Below are positions 36,071 to 44,273 of a stretch of DNA of 64,000 nucleotides, one piece after another (the first letter of the stretch is position 1; each line of letters starts with the position of its first letter). The notes under the pieces are model-generated. The model was not told the DNA's origin. It was given only the letters and a program-made list of their open reading frames with translations, and ran no database searches. Source of the DNA: Gemmatimonadaceae bacterium (lineage in GTDB: Bacteria; Gemmatimonadota; Gemmatimonadetes; Gemmatimonadales; Gemmatimonadaceae); NCBI GenBank assembly GCA_035633115.1, contig DASQFN010000047.1, positions 124,001-188,000 of the forward strand. The letters run 5' to 3'. The position numbers and the translations under genes were made by a program.

Positions 36071-37662
36071 TGCAACTCGCTCGCTCTCGTGAGGTCGACG
36101 ATGCTGTCGACATCCATCCACGCCCCCCTTGTGTAAATCACTGAGACGATGGTCTGCCCTGCCAGCTCGGTAAACAGGTCGGCCATACGCAGAGATTTGA
36201 AATTCTCCTGCCTCGACATGCACTCGAGGGTCGTCTTCACAATAGCCGCGCCCCGCTGATTCACCTTCCACAGTCCGATGAACTCACCGCTCACCATTTC
36301 ACGGGGAAGTGTGGAGGACATCTTCCTGAGCATCACGGGCTCGCTGAACGCCGAACGACTGTACGGCTTATCGGCCTGTACAAGATCGGTGTAGCTCTCG
36401 TCTAAGTTCCAGTCCGCGTCAACGACGATTGATATGTCACTCTCGCTGTTGATCAGCTCGTGAAGAATGTGATCCTTGAAGAGTATGTCCCCGTAAGAGA
36501 TCACGGTGTTACCCTTGATCGAGTCGCGCGCAACGTAGAGGGAATAGAGCTCCTTCGTAGCTGCGTACTCGTCGTTGTCGACCGTCTTGATCCCCGGAAG
36601 GATGATCGCCTCTCTGGCAAAGCCACGAACGACAGTGACGTCAGTGATTCCCATCCGGTTGAAGCTGTTGAGCTGGCTTGTCAGGATCGGAACACCGTTG
36701 GCTTTGAGCAGCGTCTTCGGTATGTCGCGTGTCAGATCGCCGAACTTTTCCCCCTGGCTCGCGGCGAGCACTACGACGTTGTAACGCTTCCCGGAGGTGG
36801 GCAGGTACTTCTGCTCAGCGCTCTCGAGCTCATCCGCGCCCTGCAGATGGAAGATATCGCCGACCGTCGCGATTGTTCCTTCGACGTTGATGAGGCTCTT
36901 GTCGGCAAAAATTCTGGCGGTCGTTACGCGCATCGCCTGGATGGACGCGCGAACGTTGTGGTTCGCCCAGATTGCAAGGCTGATTCCCAGCTCGCGGAAG
37001 TGTTCCGTCGGTGTGGAGTAGTATTTGGTGGGTACGATCACTATTGGGAGACGCTTGTCCCATTCGGCCATGAACGCGTCGATATCTGATGGATTGGACT
37101 TCTTGCTGTGAACCAGCAGCGCGTCGGCGCCCGCCGAGTGATAGGCTTCGGCGCGAGTCAGGACGTCCTTCAGGCCACGGCCGGCGATGAACCCCTCGAG
37201 CCGCGCGACTACCACGAAATCCTCGTCTTTCTGCGTGTCCTTGGCTGCCTTGATCTTGCCACAGAATTCGTCCATGTCGGCAAGAGGCTGCGCGTCCCCG
37301 ATAAACGAGTTGGTCTTCGGGAAACGCTTGTCCTCGATGCAGACGCCGGCGATGTCCCGCTGCTCCAGCTTGCTCACAAGGCGGCGCAGGTTGTTGAAAT
37401 TTCCGTAGCCGGTGTCGCCATCCAGCAGAATCGGAATAGTCGTGACGTCGCTCATGAACTCCAGCACTTCGAGAACCTGAGTCCAGGAGGCCTCGTTATT
37501 GTCGCGGACTCCAAGAGCGGCTGAAATACTCAATCCGCTTCCCCAGATGCCCTTGAAGCCGGCTTCCTCGGCAATACGCGCGGACAGGCCGTTGTGCGCC
37601 TCGATGATGAAGTCGAGGTCTGGCGACTGAAGCATGGCGCGCAGCTGCGTGGTCTTTTTCAT
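36067..37662 (-). CDS. Phosphoenolpyruvate mutase fused to nucleotidyltransferase domain
   Basis: 531 residues from ATG 37662 (in-frame ATGs at 37680 and further upstream exist). Residues 1-290 are the mutase: [37 protein letters not shown], and the defining [10 protein letters not shown] at 110-119, the EDK-x5-NS signature separating PEP mutases from isocitrate lyase relatives. After a linker, residues ~310-531 are a nucleotidyltransferase ([20 protein letters not shown], then VISYGDILF). It makes phosphonopyruvate, the committed step of phosphonate synthesis; the fused domain probably activates the end product with CTP. First gene of a five-gene operon. Confidence 0.95.
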   Translation of the reverse strand: MKKTTQLRAMLQSPDLDFIIEAHNGLSARIAEEAGFKGIWGSGLSISAALGVRDNNEASWTQVLEVLEFMSDVTTIPILLDGDTGYGNFNNLRRLVSKLEQRDIAGVCIEDKRFPKTNSFIGDAQPLADMDEFCGKIKAAKDTQKDEDFVVVARLEGFIAGRGLKDVLTRAEAYHSAGADALLVHSKKSNPSDIDAFMAEWDKRLPIVIVPTKYYSTPTEHFRELGISLAIWANHNVRASIQAMRVTTARIFADKSLINVEGTIATVGDIFHLQGADELESAEQKYLPTSGKRYNVVVLAASQGEKFGDLTRDIPKTLLKANGVPILTSQLNSFNRMGITDVTVVRGFAREAIILPGIKTVDNDEYAATKELYSLYVARDSIKGNTVISYGDILFKDHILHELINSESDISIVVDADWNLDESYTDLVQADKPYSRSAFSEPVMLRKMSSTLPREMVSGEFIGLWKVNQRGAAIVKTTLECMSRQENFKSLRMADLFTELAGQTIVSVIYTRGAWMDVDSIVDLTRASELQ

Positions 37663-38011
37663 TGAACGGAAAATACGCATTGACCGACGCTGGAACATGG
37701 GCAATGTGGACGACACGCGTGCCGCGGGTGAAATTCCCCATCGTGGCACCTATATTTCCGCCACCCGCGCCAGGGCTGACCCGCGCCAGGGCTGACCCGC
37801 GCCAGGGGCTAACCCGCGCTAAGGGCTAATCCGCGCGGGCCGGCCGGCCTCCACACCCATCAGCATGCCCGTCAGGGAAACCATGACCGTCACCGGTGCT
37901 TCACGTGGCCTCGGACGCTACTGCGCCGATGAATCTCGTCGTCACTAATCCGGGCGAGGACTGTGCAGCGGATCATCGAGACGAAGAGAGCGATGTTATT
38001 ATACGCCGCAG
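37663..38011. other. Divergent intergenic region, phosphonate operon to DUF4910 gene
   Basis: About 350 bp without a gene. It holds the decaying tandem repeats at 37764-37829. TATTAT at 37997-38002, ten nt before the DUF4910 ATG, could be a -10 box for a nearly leaderless transcript, though no -35 is evident. Confidence 0.6.
37764..37829. repeat. Decaying 16-17 bp tandem repeats
   Basis: Two identical units CCCGCGCCAGGGCTGA (37764-37779, 37780-37795) are followed by two diverged ones (37796-37812 and 37813-37829). They lie ~100 bp upstream of the PEP mutase gene. Probably slippage products; a binding-site array is possible. Confidence 0.75.
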
Positions 38012-39313
38012 ATGACTGACAACCGTCGGATCGGCGATGAGATGTATGGTTGGGCATCGGAGCTGTTTCCGATTTGCAGGAGCATCACAGGAGATGGTGT
38101 TCGCCGGACGCTTGGATACTTCAAGAAGCTGCTGCCCGATCTCGCCATCCACGAGGTTCCGTCGGGAACGACGGCTTACGACTGGACCGTGCCCGATGAG
38201 TGGAACATTCGCGGCGCCTGGATCGCGGATGAAAAGGGCAACCGGGTGGTTGACTTCTCCAAAAACAATCTACACGTCGTCGGCTACTCCACACCGGTGG
38301 ACGAATGGATGACCCTCGAGGAGCTGCAGCCTCACCTGCATTCGCTCCCCGACCAGCCTAACGCAATTCCTTACGTCACCTCCTACTACGTGAAGAGATG
38401 GGGATTCTGCCTGCCGCACAATCAGCGCGAGCGACTGGAGCAGGGCCGCTATCACGTCGTGATCGACAGTACGCTGGCGCCGGGGTCGATGCCCTACGGG
38501 GAGCTCATCCTTCCGGGAAGGGAAAATAAGGAGATTCTACTCTCCACCTACATCTGCCATCCGTCGATGGCCAACAACGAGCTTTCCGGACCCGTCGTCA
38601 CGGCGGCGCTCGCATCCTGGATCGCCGGCAACAGCCAGCGGCGCCTTACCTACCGAATTCTCTTTATTCCTGAGACAATCGGGTCGATCGTGTACATCAG
38701 CCACCACCTCGAAGAGATGAAGCGAAACACGATCGCCGGCTTCGTGGTGACGTGCATCGGCGACGATCGTGGTTACTCCCTACTGCTGTCGCGAGCGGGG
38801 GATACAGTCGCCGACAGAGCCGCAAAGCTTGTAATGAGCCGCGTCGCACCCGATTACGTCGAATATTCGTACCTGCGGCGTGGAAGCGACGAGCGACAGT
38901 ATTGCAGCCCGGGCGTGGACCTTCCCGTTGTGTCGATCATGCGCTCCGGATACATGGGTTATCCCGAGTATCACACATCGCTCGATGACCTGACACTGAT
39001 TTCACCCACTGGTCTTGCCGGTGGCTTCACGGCGATCCGGAAATGCATTGAGGTCCTCGAGCACAACCGCATTTACAAGGCTACGATGCTGTGCGAGCCG
39101 CACCTCGGCGGGCGGGGGCTGTACCCGACTCTGGGGACCAGGGACGTCGTACAGTCGGTGCGCGCCCTCACCAACGTTCTCGCGTACGCCGACGGAACTA
39201 GAGACCTGGTCAATATCGCAACGCACATCGGCGTCTCAGCTGAAGAAGCCATCGAGATCGCAGGAAAACTACGCGAAGCTGGCCTGCTGGAAATAACGGA
39301 TTTGACGGATTAG
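38012..39313 (+). CDS. DUF4910 aminopeptidase-like protein
   Basis: 433 residues. Zinc-peptidase-like features of the M28-related DUF4910 family are seen: STYICHPSMANNELSGPV near 178, LFIPETIGSIVYI, and YPEYHTSLDDL near 310. The last ~70 residues (from about 365) form a winged-helix-like tail ending IATHIGVSAEEAIEIAG. The enzyme activity is unproven; members recur in O-antigen and nonulosonate loci, often near PEP mutase genes. A diverged copy of its 3' end lies at 46551-46663. Confidence 0.82.
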   Translation: MTDNRRIGDEMYGWASELFPICRSITGDGVRRTLGYFKKLLPDLAIHEVPSGTTAYDWTVPDEWNIRGAWIADEKGNRVVDFSKNNLHVVGYSTPVDEWMTLEELQPHLHSLPDQPNAIPYVTSYYVKRWGFCLPHNQRERLEQGRYHVVIDSTLAPGSMPYGELILPGRENKEILLSTYICHPSMANNELSGPVVTAALASWIAGNSQRRLTYRILFIPETIGSIVYISHHLEEMKRNTIAGFVVTCIGDDRGYSLLLSRAGDTVADRAAKLVMSRVAPDYVEYSYLRRGSDERQYCSPGVDLPVVSIMRSGYMGYPEYHTSLDDLTLISPTGLAGGFTAIRKCIEVLEHNRIYKATMLCEPHLGGRGLYPTLGTRDVVQSVRALTNVLAYADGTRDLVNIATHIGVSAEEAIEIAGKLREAGLLEITDLTD

Positions 39314-39342
39314 AACCGATCAGAAACCCAAATTGGAACGAT

Positions 39343-40122
39343 TCAGGGAAGCCCGAAGGCGCTGCCTCCGACTTGCCGCAGCAGATGTGGCTCCTCGAGG
39401 GGTACCTTCTTGGTTGCTTCGAACACGCGGCCTGCCTCCAACAGTCGAAGAGACCAGCGACCGAGCTTCCCGTGACGCACCAGACCTAGCGACTCCAATC
39501 GCTTCCCCATTGGCGCGACATCGGTTCTCACTCCCATATCCAGGTTGCGAACGAACACCTGGTATGATTGGATCCGGGTATGCCCCGACTCATCGATGAC
39601 GGGACCGGTAAAAGTCTTGTGGGATCGGTAGTCGCATCCCACCATTTCTTCGATGTGATGGAAGAACGTGAAACATTCATGAATCTCCAGATCGATCAGC
39701 AATATCTTTCCATTACGCCGTCGGAGCTCGGCGAAAATGGAGTCGTCGCCGTAGGCCGAGATGTTGTGTGTCGTCCTCGAAAGCGTATCGGCGTCCTTTC
39801 CGAATAGCGCGAAGCCGTATACGGGGTGATGGGTTCTTCTTGCTCGGCGGTCGCGGCGGGCGAACTCCGTCAGCAGGCCCATCTCCGACGGCGTTTTGCG
39901 ATAGTCGTACGCGGCGCCGCGACAGAAGCCGAAATTGAACGTCGGAATCGCCAGCGTGCCGGAGGGTTGTACGGAGCGAATCAGCGCATTGAGACAGGCC
40001 AACACGTCGGATAACGGAGCCGTTCCGACGCGCGAGTGGACGAGCACGAAATCACCGTCCCCGATCCCGATGTCCGCGAGTGCGCTGCGAAAGGAGTCCC
40101 CGAGTGGCGAATCGTCGCTCAT
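39343..40122 (-). CDS. AAC(3)-family N-acyltransferase
   Basis: 259 residues. VLVHSRVGTAPLS, AIPTFNFGFC, RTHHPVYGFALFGKDAD with the conserved His, then LIDLEIHECFTFFHHIEE fit the aminoglycoside 3-N-acetyltransferase family, which uses acyl-CoA. In surface-glycan loci relatives acylate amino sugars, and FrbF of phosphonate antibiotic FR-900098 belongs here too. As the last gene of an operon with an ACP, KAS III and acyl ligase it probably attaches the assembled acyl group to an amino sugar. Drug resistance is unlikely from context. Confidence 0.85.
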   Translation of the reverse strand: MSDDSPLGDSFRSALADIGIGDGDFVLVHSRVGTAPLSDVLACLNALIRSVQPSGTLAIPTFNFGFCRGAAYDYRKTPSEMGLLTEFARRDRRARRTHHPVYGFALFGKDADTLSRTTHNISAYGDDSIFAELRRRNGKILLIDLEIHECFTFFHHIEEMVGCDYRSHKTFTGPVIDESGHTRIQSYQVFVRNLDMGVRTDVAPMGKRLESLGLVRHGKLGRWSLRLLEAGRVFEATKKVPLEEPHLLRQVGGSAFGLP

Positions 40123-40132
40123 CGGTACCCGG

Positions 40133-41500
40133 TCACTGCCCCCGAATTCGCTTGAACCGGGAATTGAACAGGTCGTCGCGCGCTATCTCGATCCTCACCG
40201 GCACCTTGTACGCCGAGAGGCGGCTCTTGCAGAACTCACGAACGCGCTGCTTCACGGAAGCGTCATTCTCGTCGGCGATCAGATTTAGTTTCGCCGCCAC
40301 GACGTTACCCATGAGGAAATTCTTTTCGCCAAACACAACGGCGTCCTTGATGTTGTCGATCTGTATCAACACGTCCTCGACCTCCGCCGGAAATACCTTT
40401 TGCCCTCCCACATTGATGATCTCCGACTTGCGTCCGAGAATCTTCACATACTCGCCGTCTACCTCGACCTGATCATCCGTATTGAACCAGCCGTCGGCGT
40501 CGAATGGCTGTGGCGCATTGAGATATCCGAGCATCGCGGATCTTGCTCTTATCCACAAAATACCGTTGACGACCTTCGTCTCGAATCCTTCGCCGCCCAG
40601 TCTCACCCACAGCGATCCGTCGTCACGCGACTTGGTGCGGAGGACCCCCAACTCGGACAGCCCATAAGTCTGCTGCAGGCCGACGCCCGGAAAAAGAAGC
40701 TTCACTTTTTCGAGTGTCGCCTGCGGCATGACCTCCGTGCCATAGCTGATGATCTTCAGACTCGACAAGTTCCATTTTCGGAATTCGTCGGACACGATGA
40801 ACAAATTCAGGAACGATGGCGTGACCGGCAGGAGCTCGATTTGATATCGCTCCACGGCTTCGCCGATCGCCGCCGGACTTCGGTCTCTCACCGAGATAAT
40901 CGTCCCAGCGTTCGACAGCACGTACAACAGAGTGTTGATCCCGCCAAGATGATCGAGTTGTAGAAAGGTGAGTGTTCGCAGGGTCTTTCGCGGAACCGTG
41001 AACTTCTCGAGGATTCGCGAAAAATCGTGCAGAATTCCCTTGGGGCGACCGGTGGAGCCTGACGAGAAGACCACCAAGCCCGGGGAGTGATCGCGAATGA
41101 TTGCGGTGAGAAGCGGATTTGATACTCGGCGATCAAATTTCTTGAGCTCGACGAGTCTATCGGCGCGGAATACGAATTCGAATCCCGCTTCGGCGATGTC
41201 GAGGAGCTCCTCCTTTTCCTTTCCCGTAACTGATGCAAAGGGGACGGTCACGGCACGATGGTCGATCAAGGCCAACAGTAGACAACAAATCTCGGGGGAA
41301 TAGTCGCCGCTCAGGGCGACCACGGCGCCAGGCTGTATGTTCGACTCTTCGATCTGGCCCAGCCAGTGCTCGATTCGATCGAGAGCCCATCCGTAGGTGA
41401 ATTTGTCTCCGTCGAAAATGAAAGCCGTAGCGTTCTTGTCGACGGAAAAGCGATCTCGAAGAAAATCAGTCGGAGATTCGCCGGCAGGCGGTCCAGGCAT
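40133..41500 (-). CDS. AMP-dependent acyl ligase (ANL family)
   Basis: 455 residues. P-loop VVFSSGSTGRPKGI at ~143-156, the adenylate site QQTYGLSELGVLRTKS, then DGWFNTDDQVEVDG with the hinge Asp and KILGRKSEIINVGGQKVFPAEVE, and a catalytic Lys region near the end (RFKRIRGQ). It adenylates a carboxylic acid and moves it to a thiol, here likely the stand-alone ACP at 43889 or CoA. Length is slightly below the usual ~500. It starts 7 nt after the KAS III stop. Confidence 0.88.
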   Translation of the reverse strand: MPGPPAGESPTDFLRDRFSVDKNATAFIFDGDKFTYGWALDRIEHWLGQIEESNIQPGAVVALSGDYSPEICCLLLALIDHRAVTVPFASVTGKEKEELLDIAEAGFEFVFRADRLVELKKFDRRVSNPLLTAIIRDHSPGLVVFSSGSTGRPKGILHDFSRILEKFTVPRKTLRTLTFLQLDHLGGINTLLYVLSNAGTIISVRDRSPAAIGEAVERYQIELLPVTPSFLNLFIVSDEFRKWNLSSLKIISYGTEVMPQATLEKVKLLFPGVGLQQTYGLSELGVLRTKSRDDGSLWVRLGGEGFETKVVNGILWIRARSAMLGYLNAPQPFDADGWFNTDDQVEVDGEYVKILGRKSEIINVGGQKVFPAEVEDVLIQIDNIKDAVVFGEKNFLMGNVVAAKLNLIADENDASVKQRVREFCKSRLSAYKVPVRIEIARDDLFNSRFKRIRGQ

Positions 41501-41506
41501 CTGGTT

Positions 41507-42520
41507 CTACCAACGCATGAGGCAGGCGCCCCATGAAAAGCCGACGCCAAACCCGACGATCAGAACCAGGTCTTCGCGCTCGAGGCGACCAGCCGACTGC
41601 GCGTCTTTCAACAGGATCGGCAGGGAGGCGGACACGGTGTTTCCTAAATGAGCGATGTTGGAGAACGTCTGATCTGGCGTCAGATCAAGCTGCTCGCTCA
41701 AGATGTTGAGAGCATGCAGGCTCGCCTGATGAAAGAGTACGAGCTTGACCTCGGCAAGCTGCAGATTGTTGCGTCGAAGGATGTGCTCGACCGTCGGCTG
41801 GACTTCCCGCTGGGCAAAGGCGAGGACGGCAGCTCCATCCATGTAGATGGTGTCATCGGACCGTACGTTGCCGGCAATATCGCGTCGGCCGACGCAGGTC
41901 GCCTCCGAGCGCGGGGTGCGCAGACCCCCCGCTTTGATCATGAATTTGTCCCCGCCGCTTTGTCCGTCGCTGGCGAGCACGCAGTCCAGGATCCCGGATT
42001 GAGCCGTCGACCGGTCCACGAGAGCTGCCGCTGCGCCGTCACCGAACAGGGTCAGCGCCGCTCGGTCGTCAGGGTGGATGTATCTCGAATACGTATCGCC
42101 ACACACGAGAAGAATGCTTCGCATCCGCATCGAATCAATCATCGATTTGGCAATCGCAAGCCCGTATACGAATCCGGAACACGCCAACGTGATGTCGAAT
42201 GCCGCAACGGACTTCCGCAGTCCCAGCCGTGCGTGAAGAATCGTCGCGTTGGGAGGCATGATCTGATCGGGGGATTGCGTACAGAAAATGAGACCGTCGA
42301 TCTCATCCGCATCGTACCCGCCGAGCACCTCAGTGGCCGCTTGAAACGCGAGATCTGACGCGAGCTCATCCTCAGCGGCAAATCTCCGCGTCAGAACCCC
42401 CGTCTTGCGAGCGACCAGCTCCATTCTCCACTCGGGGTGCGCACGCTGTAAATCGTCGTTGGTGACCACGTGATTGGGCACGGCGTACTCGATTCGAGCG
42501 ATTCGCGCGGAGATACTCAC
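41507..42520 (-). CDS. 3-oxoacyl-ACP synthase III family protein (KAS III/FabH-like)
   Basis: 337 residues from GTG 42520, overlapping the stop of the MBL gene. The catalytic triad is complete: C114 in ITLACSGFVYG, H264 in LFHQAS and N294 in LGNTVSASLP. FGDGAAAAL is the family glycine loop. It would condense an acyl-CoA or acyl-ACP starter with malonyl-ACP to a 3-ketoacyl product, using the dedicated ACP. A housekeeping FabH role is unlikely, as no other fab genes are nearby. Confidence 0.92.
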   Translation of the reverse strand: MSISARIARIEYAVPNHVVTNDDLQRAHPEWRMELVARKTGVLTRRFAAEDELASDLAFQAATEVLGGYDADEIDGLIFCTQSPDQIMPPNATILHARLGLRKSVAAFDITLACSGFVYGLAIAKSMIDSMRMRSILLVCGDTYSRYIHPDDRAALTLFGDGAAAALVDRSTAQSGILDCVLASDGQSGGDKFMIKAGGLRTPRSEATCVGRRDIAGNVRSDDTIYMDGAAVLAFAQREVQPTVEHILRRNNLQLAEVKLVLFHQASLHALNILSEQLDLTPDQTFSNIAHLGNTVSASLPILLKDAQSAGRLEREDLVLIVGFGVGFSWGACLMRW

Positions 42521-43179
42521 GGGGCGATGGCGCGAACTTCAGAAAAGAACTTGCGCTCCAGTTCTCCGACCGTAGTGGGCCTTCCGTGACCGGGAAAAAC
42601 CACGGTGTCTGCGGAAAACTCGTCGAACAGCCGTTTCCTGGAAGCAAGAAGCTCATCTGGATTCAACCCCGGAAGCCGGCGGAGCTCCTCGGCCGCCTTG
42701 ATCAATAAGTCTCCGGTGAACAGCGCCCCACTCACCTCGAAAACGCAGCCCCCGGGAGTATGACCGGGCGCGTGATGCACTTTGATCTCGTGCCCACCAA
42801 GGTCGAGGCGATCGCCATCCGAGAGCTTCTGGTGCGCACGTGGATCGATGAACCCTTCGGCGTCGAGGAACATCGCATACGAGTGTGCTGTTCTCAACGT
42901 CTTTTCATCACCGGGGTGAAGCAAGAACGGAGGATCGCCAAACCGGCTCTGCACGAGAGCTACTGAGGCGATGTGGTCAACATGGGCATGGGTCGCCAGG
43001 ATGGCGGCCACCGCGAGCCCGCGGGACACGATTGCCGAGACGATAGCCTCCCCGTCGTATCCGGGGTCGACGACAACGCATGAGGCGCTGCCATCGCCGA
43101 TGAGCACGAAACAGTTTTCCTTCCACCGGTTTGATGAGAATCGCAGAACCTCGCTGCGTTCGAGGCGTGCCGACTCCAC
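42517..43179 (-). CDS. MBL-fold metal-dependent hydrolase
   Basis: 220 residues from GTG 43179. The HxHxDH motif is THAHVDH at 63-69, with HAPGHTPGG at ~137, LFTGDLL (Asp) and FPGHG (His) completing a binuclear zinc site of the glyoxalase II/thioesterase-like type. It sits inside the acyl-assembly operon, 1 nt from the SDR gene and overlapping KAS III. Thioester release, or hydrolysis of a wrongly loaded acyl group, is a reasonable guess. Confidence 0.87.
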   Translation of the reverse strand: MESARLERSEVLRFSSNRWKENCFVLIGDGSASCVVVDPGYDGEAIVSAIVSRGLAVAAILATHAHVDHIASVALVQSRFGDPPFLLHPGDEKTLRTAHSYAMFLDAEGFIDPRAHQKLSDGDRLDLGGHEIKVHHAPGHTPGGCVFEVSGALFTGDLLIKAAEELRRLPGLNPDELLASRKRLFDEFSADTVVFPGHGRPTTVGELERKFFSEVRAIAP

Positions 43180-43180
43180 G

Positions 43181-43885
43181 TCAATACGCTCCTCCGAGAT
43201 AGACGACCTGGGCGGTCACGGCACCGCTTGCCTTGCTCGAGAAGAAATCGATGACGTTCGTGATGTCTTCGAGCGTCGCTACTCCCTTTTGAGGCAACCC
43301 TTGGAGCAGCGACGTGAGCTTGTCCTTCGGGATGTCCTTCCACATGTCGGTTTCGATCGCTGACACGCCGAGCACGTTGCACGTAATACCGTAGTCGGCG
43401 ACTTCCTTGGCGAGAACTTGCGTGAATTGGGTGAGCGCTGCCTTGGATGCGGAATACACCGCGCCGCCAGCGGGTCGCAGAGGTACCATCATGGAGCTCA
43501 TGTTGACGATCCTCCCGTACTTCTGCTTCATCATGATGCGAACGGCCTCGCGCGATACCGTGAAACTACCCAGGAAGTTGGTCTTGAAGATGTCCTCAGC
43601 CGAGGCCGTTGGCGTGAGGACGGCAAACTGAGATGCCGCGATCGCGGCATTGTTGATCAGGACATCCAACTTTCCAAACTCCGATCGAATCGCCCCGAAC
43701 GCAACGCGGACCTGCTCTTCGTCGCGAACGTCCACGCAGAAGTGCCGGTAGTTGGCGTGCTCCAGGACTCCGGGCGATCGGCTGAAGCCGATGACGGACG
43801 CGTTTCGCGTCGCGAAGTGCTCCGCGAGCTTTGATCCAAGACCCTTGCTCGCCCCGGTGATCAACACAACCTGGTCGCGATACAT
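43181..43885 (-). CDS. FabG-like short-chain dehydrogenase (3-ketoacyl reductase)
   Basis: 234 residues. LITGASKGLGSKL is the cofactor loop at 8-20, LINNAAIA the NNAG-type motif, and the catalytic residues are S130 or S131 (NMSS), Y144 and K148 (YSASKAALTQF). With an ACP next to it, it likely reduces a 3-ketoacyl-ACP to a 3-hydroxyacyl-ACP, which points to a 3-hydroxybutyryl-like decoration. Lacking FabZ and enoyl reductase, the cassette would stop at the hydroxyl stage. Confidence 0.87.
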   Translation of the reverse strand: MYRDQVVLITGASKGLGSKLAEHFATRNASVIGFSRSPGVLEHANYRHFCVDVRDEEQVRVAFGAIRSEFGKLDVLINNAAIAASQFAVLTPTASAEDIFKTNFLGSFTVSREAVRIMMKQKYGRIVNMSSMMVPLRPAGGAVYSASKAALTQFTQVLAKEVADYGITCNVLGVSAIETDMWKDIPKDKLTSLLQGLPQKGVATLEDITNVIDFFSSKASGAVTAQVVYLGGAY

Positions 43886-43888
43886 GTG

Positions 43889-44188
43889 TCAGCGTTCAGT
43901 CAGCAGCAGGTGGATATACCGTGTCAGAGTTTCAACTTTGCTGAATGGATTGACCTCCTGGGACATTGCCCGCTCGTCTGCGAGCGTGATTTCCTTACCG
44001 AACAACTCGCGAAGCTGTTCTTCGAGATCAACGACGAGCGCGACCAAATCCATCGAATCGAGCGGAGAGTCACCACCGAATAGATCGCTGGATGCGGTGA
44101 ACTGTGACGTCTCATGCACACCGTCCGCCGCCGCCTTCGAGGCGGCGGCCAGAACCAGGCGCTGGATGTCTTGTATGGTTGCCTGCAT
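43889..44188 (-). CDS. Acyl carrier protein
   Basis: 99 residues, acidic, four-helix pattern. The phosphopantetheine site is SPLDSMDLVALVVDLEE with S45 as the attachment serine. It is ~20 residues longer than FAS ACP owing to extended ends. It is first in the six-gene minus-strand operon and must be the carrier for the KAS III, reductase and acyl ligase that follow; the closest FAS genes are absent, so it is a dedicated ACP. Confidence 0.9.
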   Translation of the reverse strand: MQATIQDIQRLVLAAASKAAADGVHETSQFTASSDLFGGDSPLDSMDLVALVVDLEEQLRELFGKEITLADERAMSQEVNPFSKVETLTRYIHLLLTER

Positions 44189-44234
44189 TAAGTCCTCAGA
44201 ATGTTCCTGATCAATATAGAACTCACTCGTCGCG

Positions 44235-44257
44235 GGTAGCGAGCGTAGCTCGCTACC
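44235..44257. repeat. 10-bp inverted repeat between divergent operons
   Basis: GGTAGCGAGC (44235-44244), loop GTA, then GCTCGCTACC (44248-44257) form a perfect hairpin. It lies in the 85-bp space between the ACP operon start and the membrane protein start at 44274. No T-run follows, so an operator or an RNA hairpin in the 5' leader is more likely than a terminator. Confidence 0.7.
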
Positions 44258-44273
44258 GGGTAATCTTAGCCCC

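Noticed and set aside
39343-40122. Aminoglycoside resistance gene
   Set aside because: The family matches AAC(3), but the gene is last in an acyl-assembly operon in a glycan locus with no mobile element around it.
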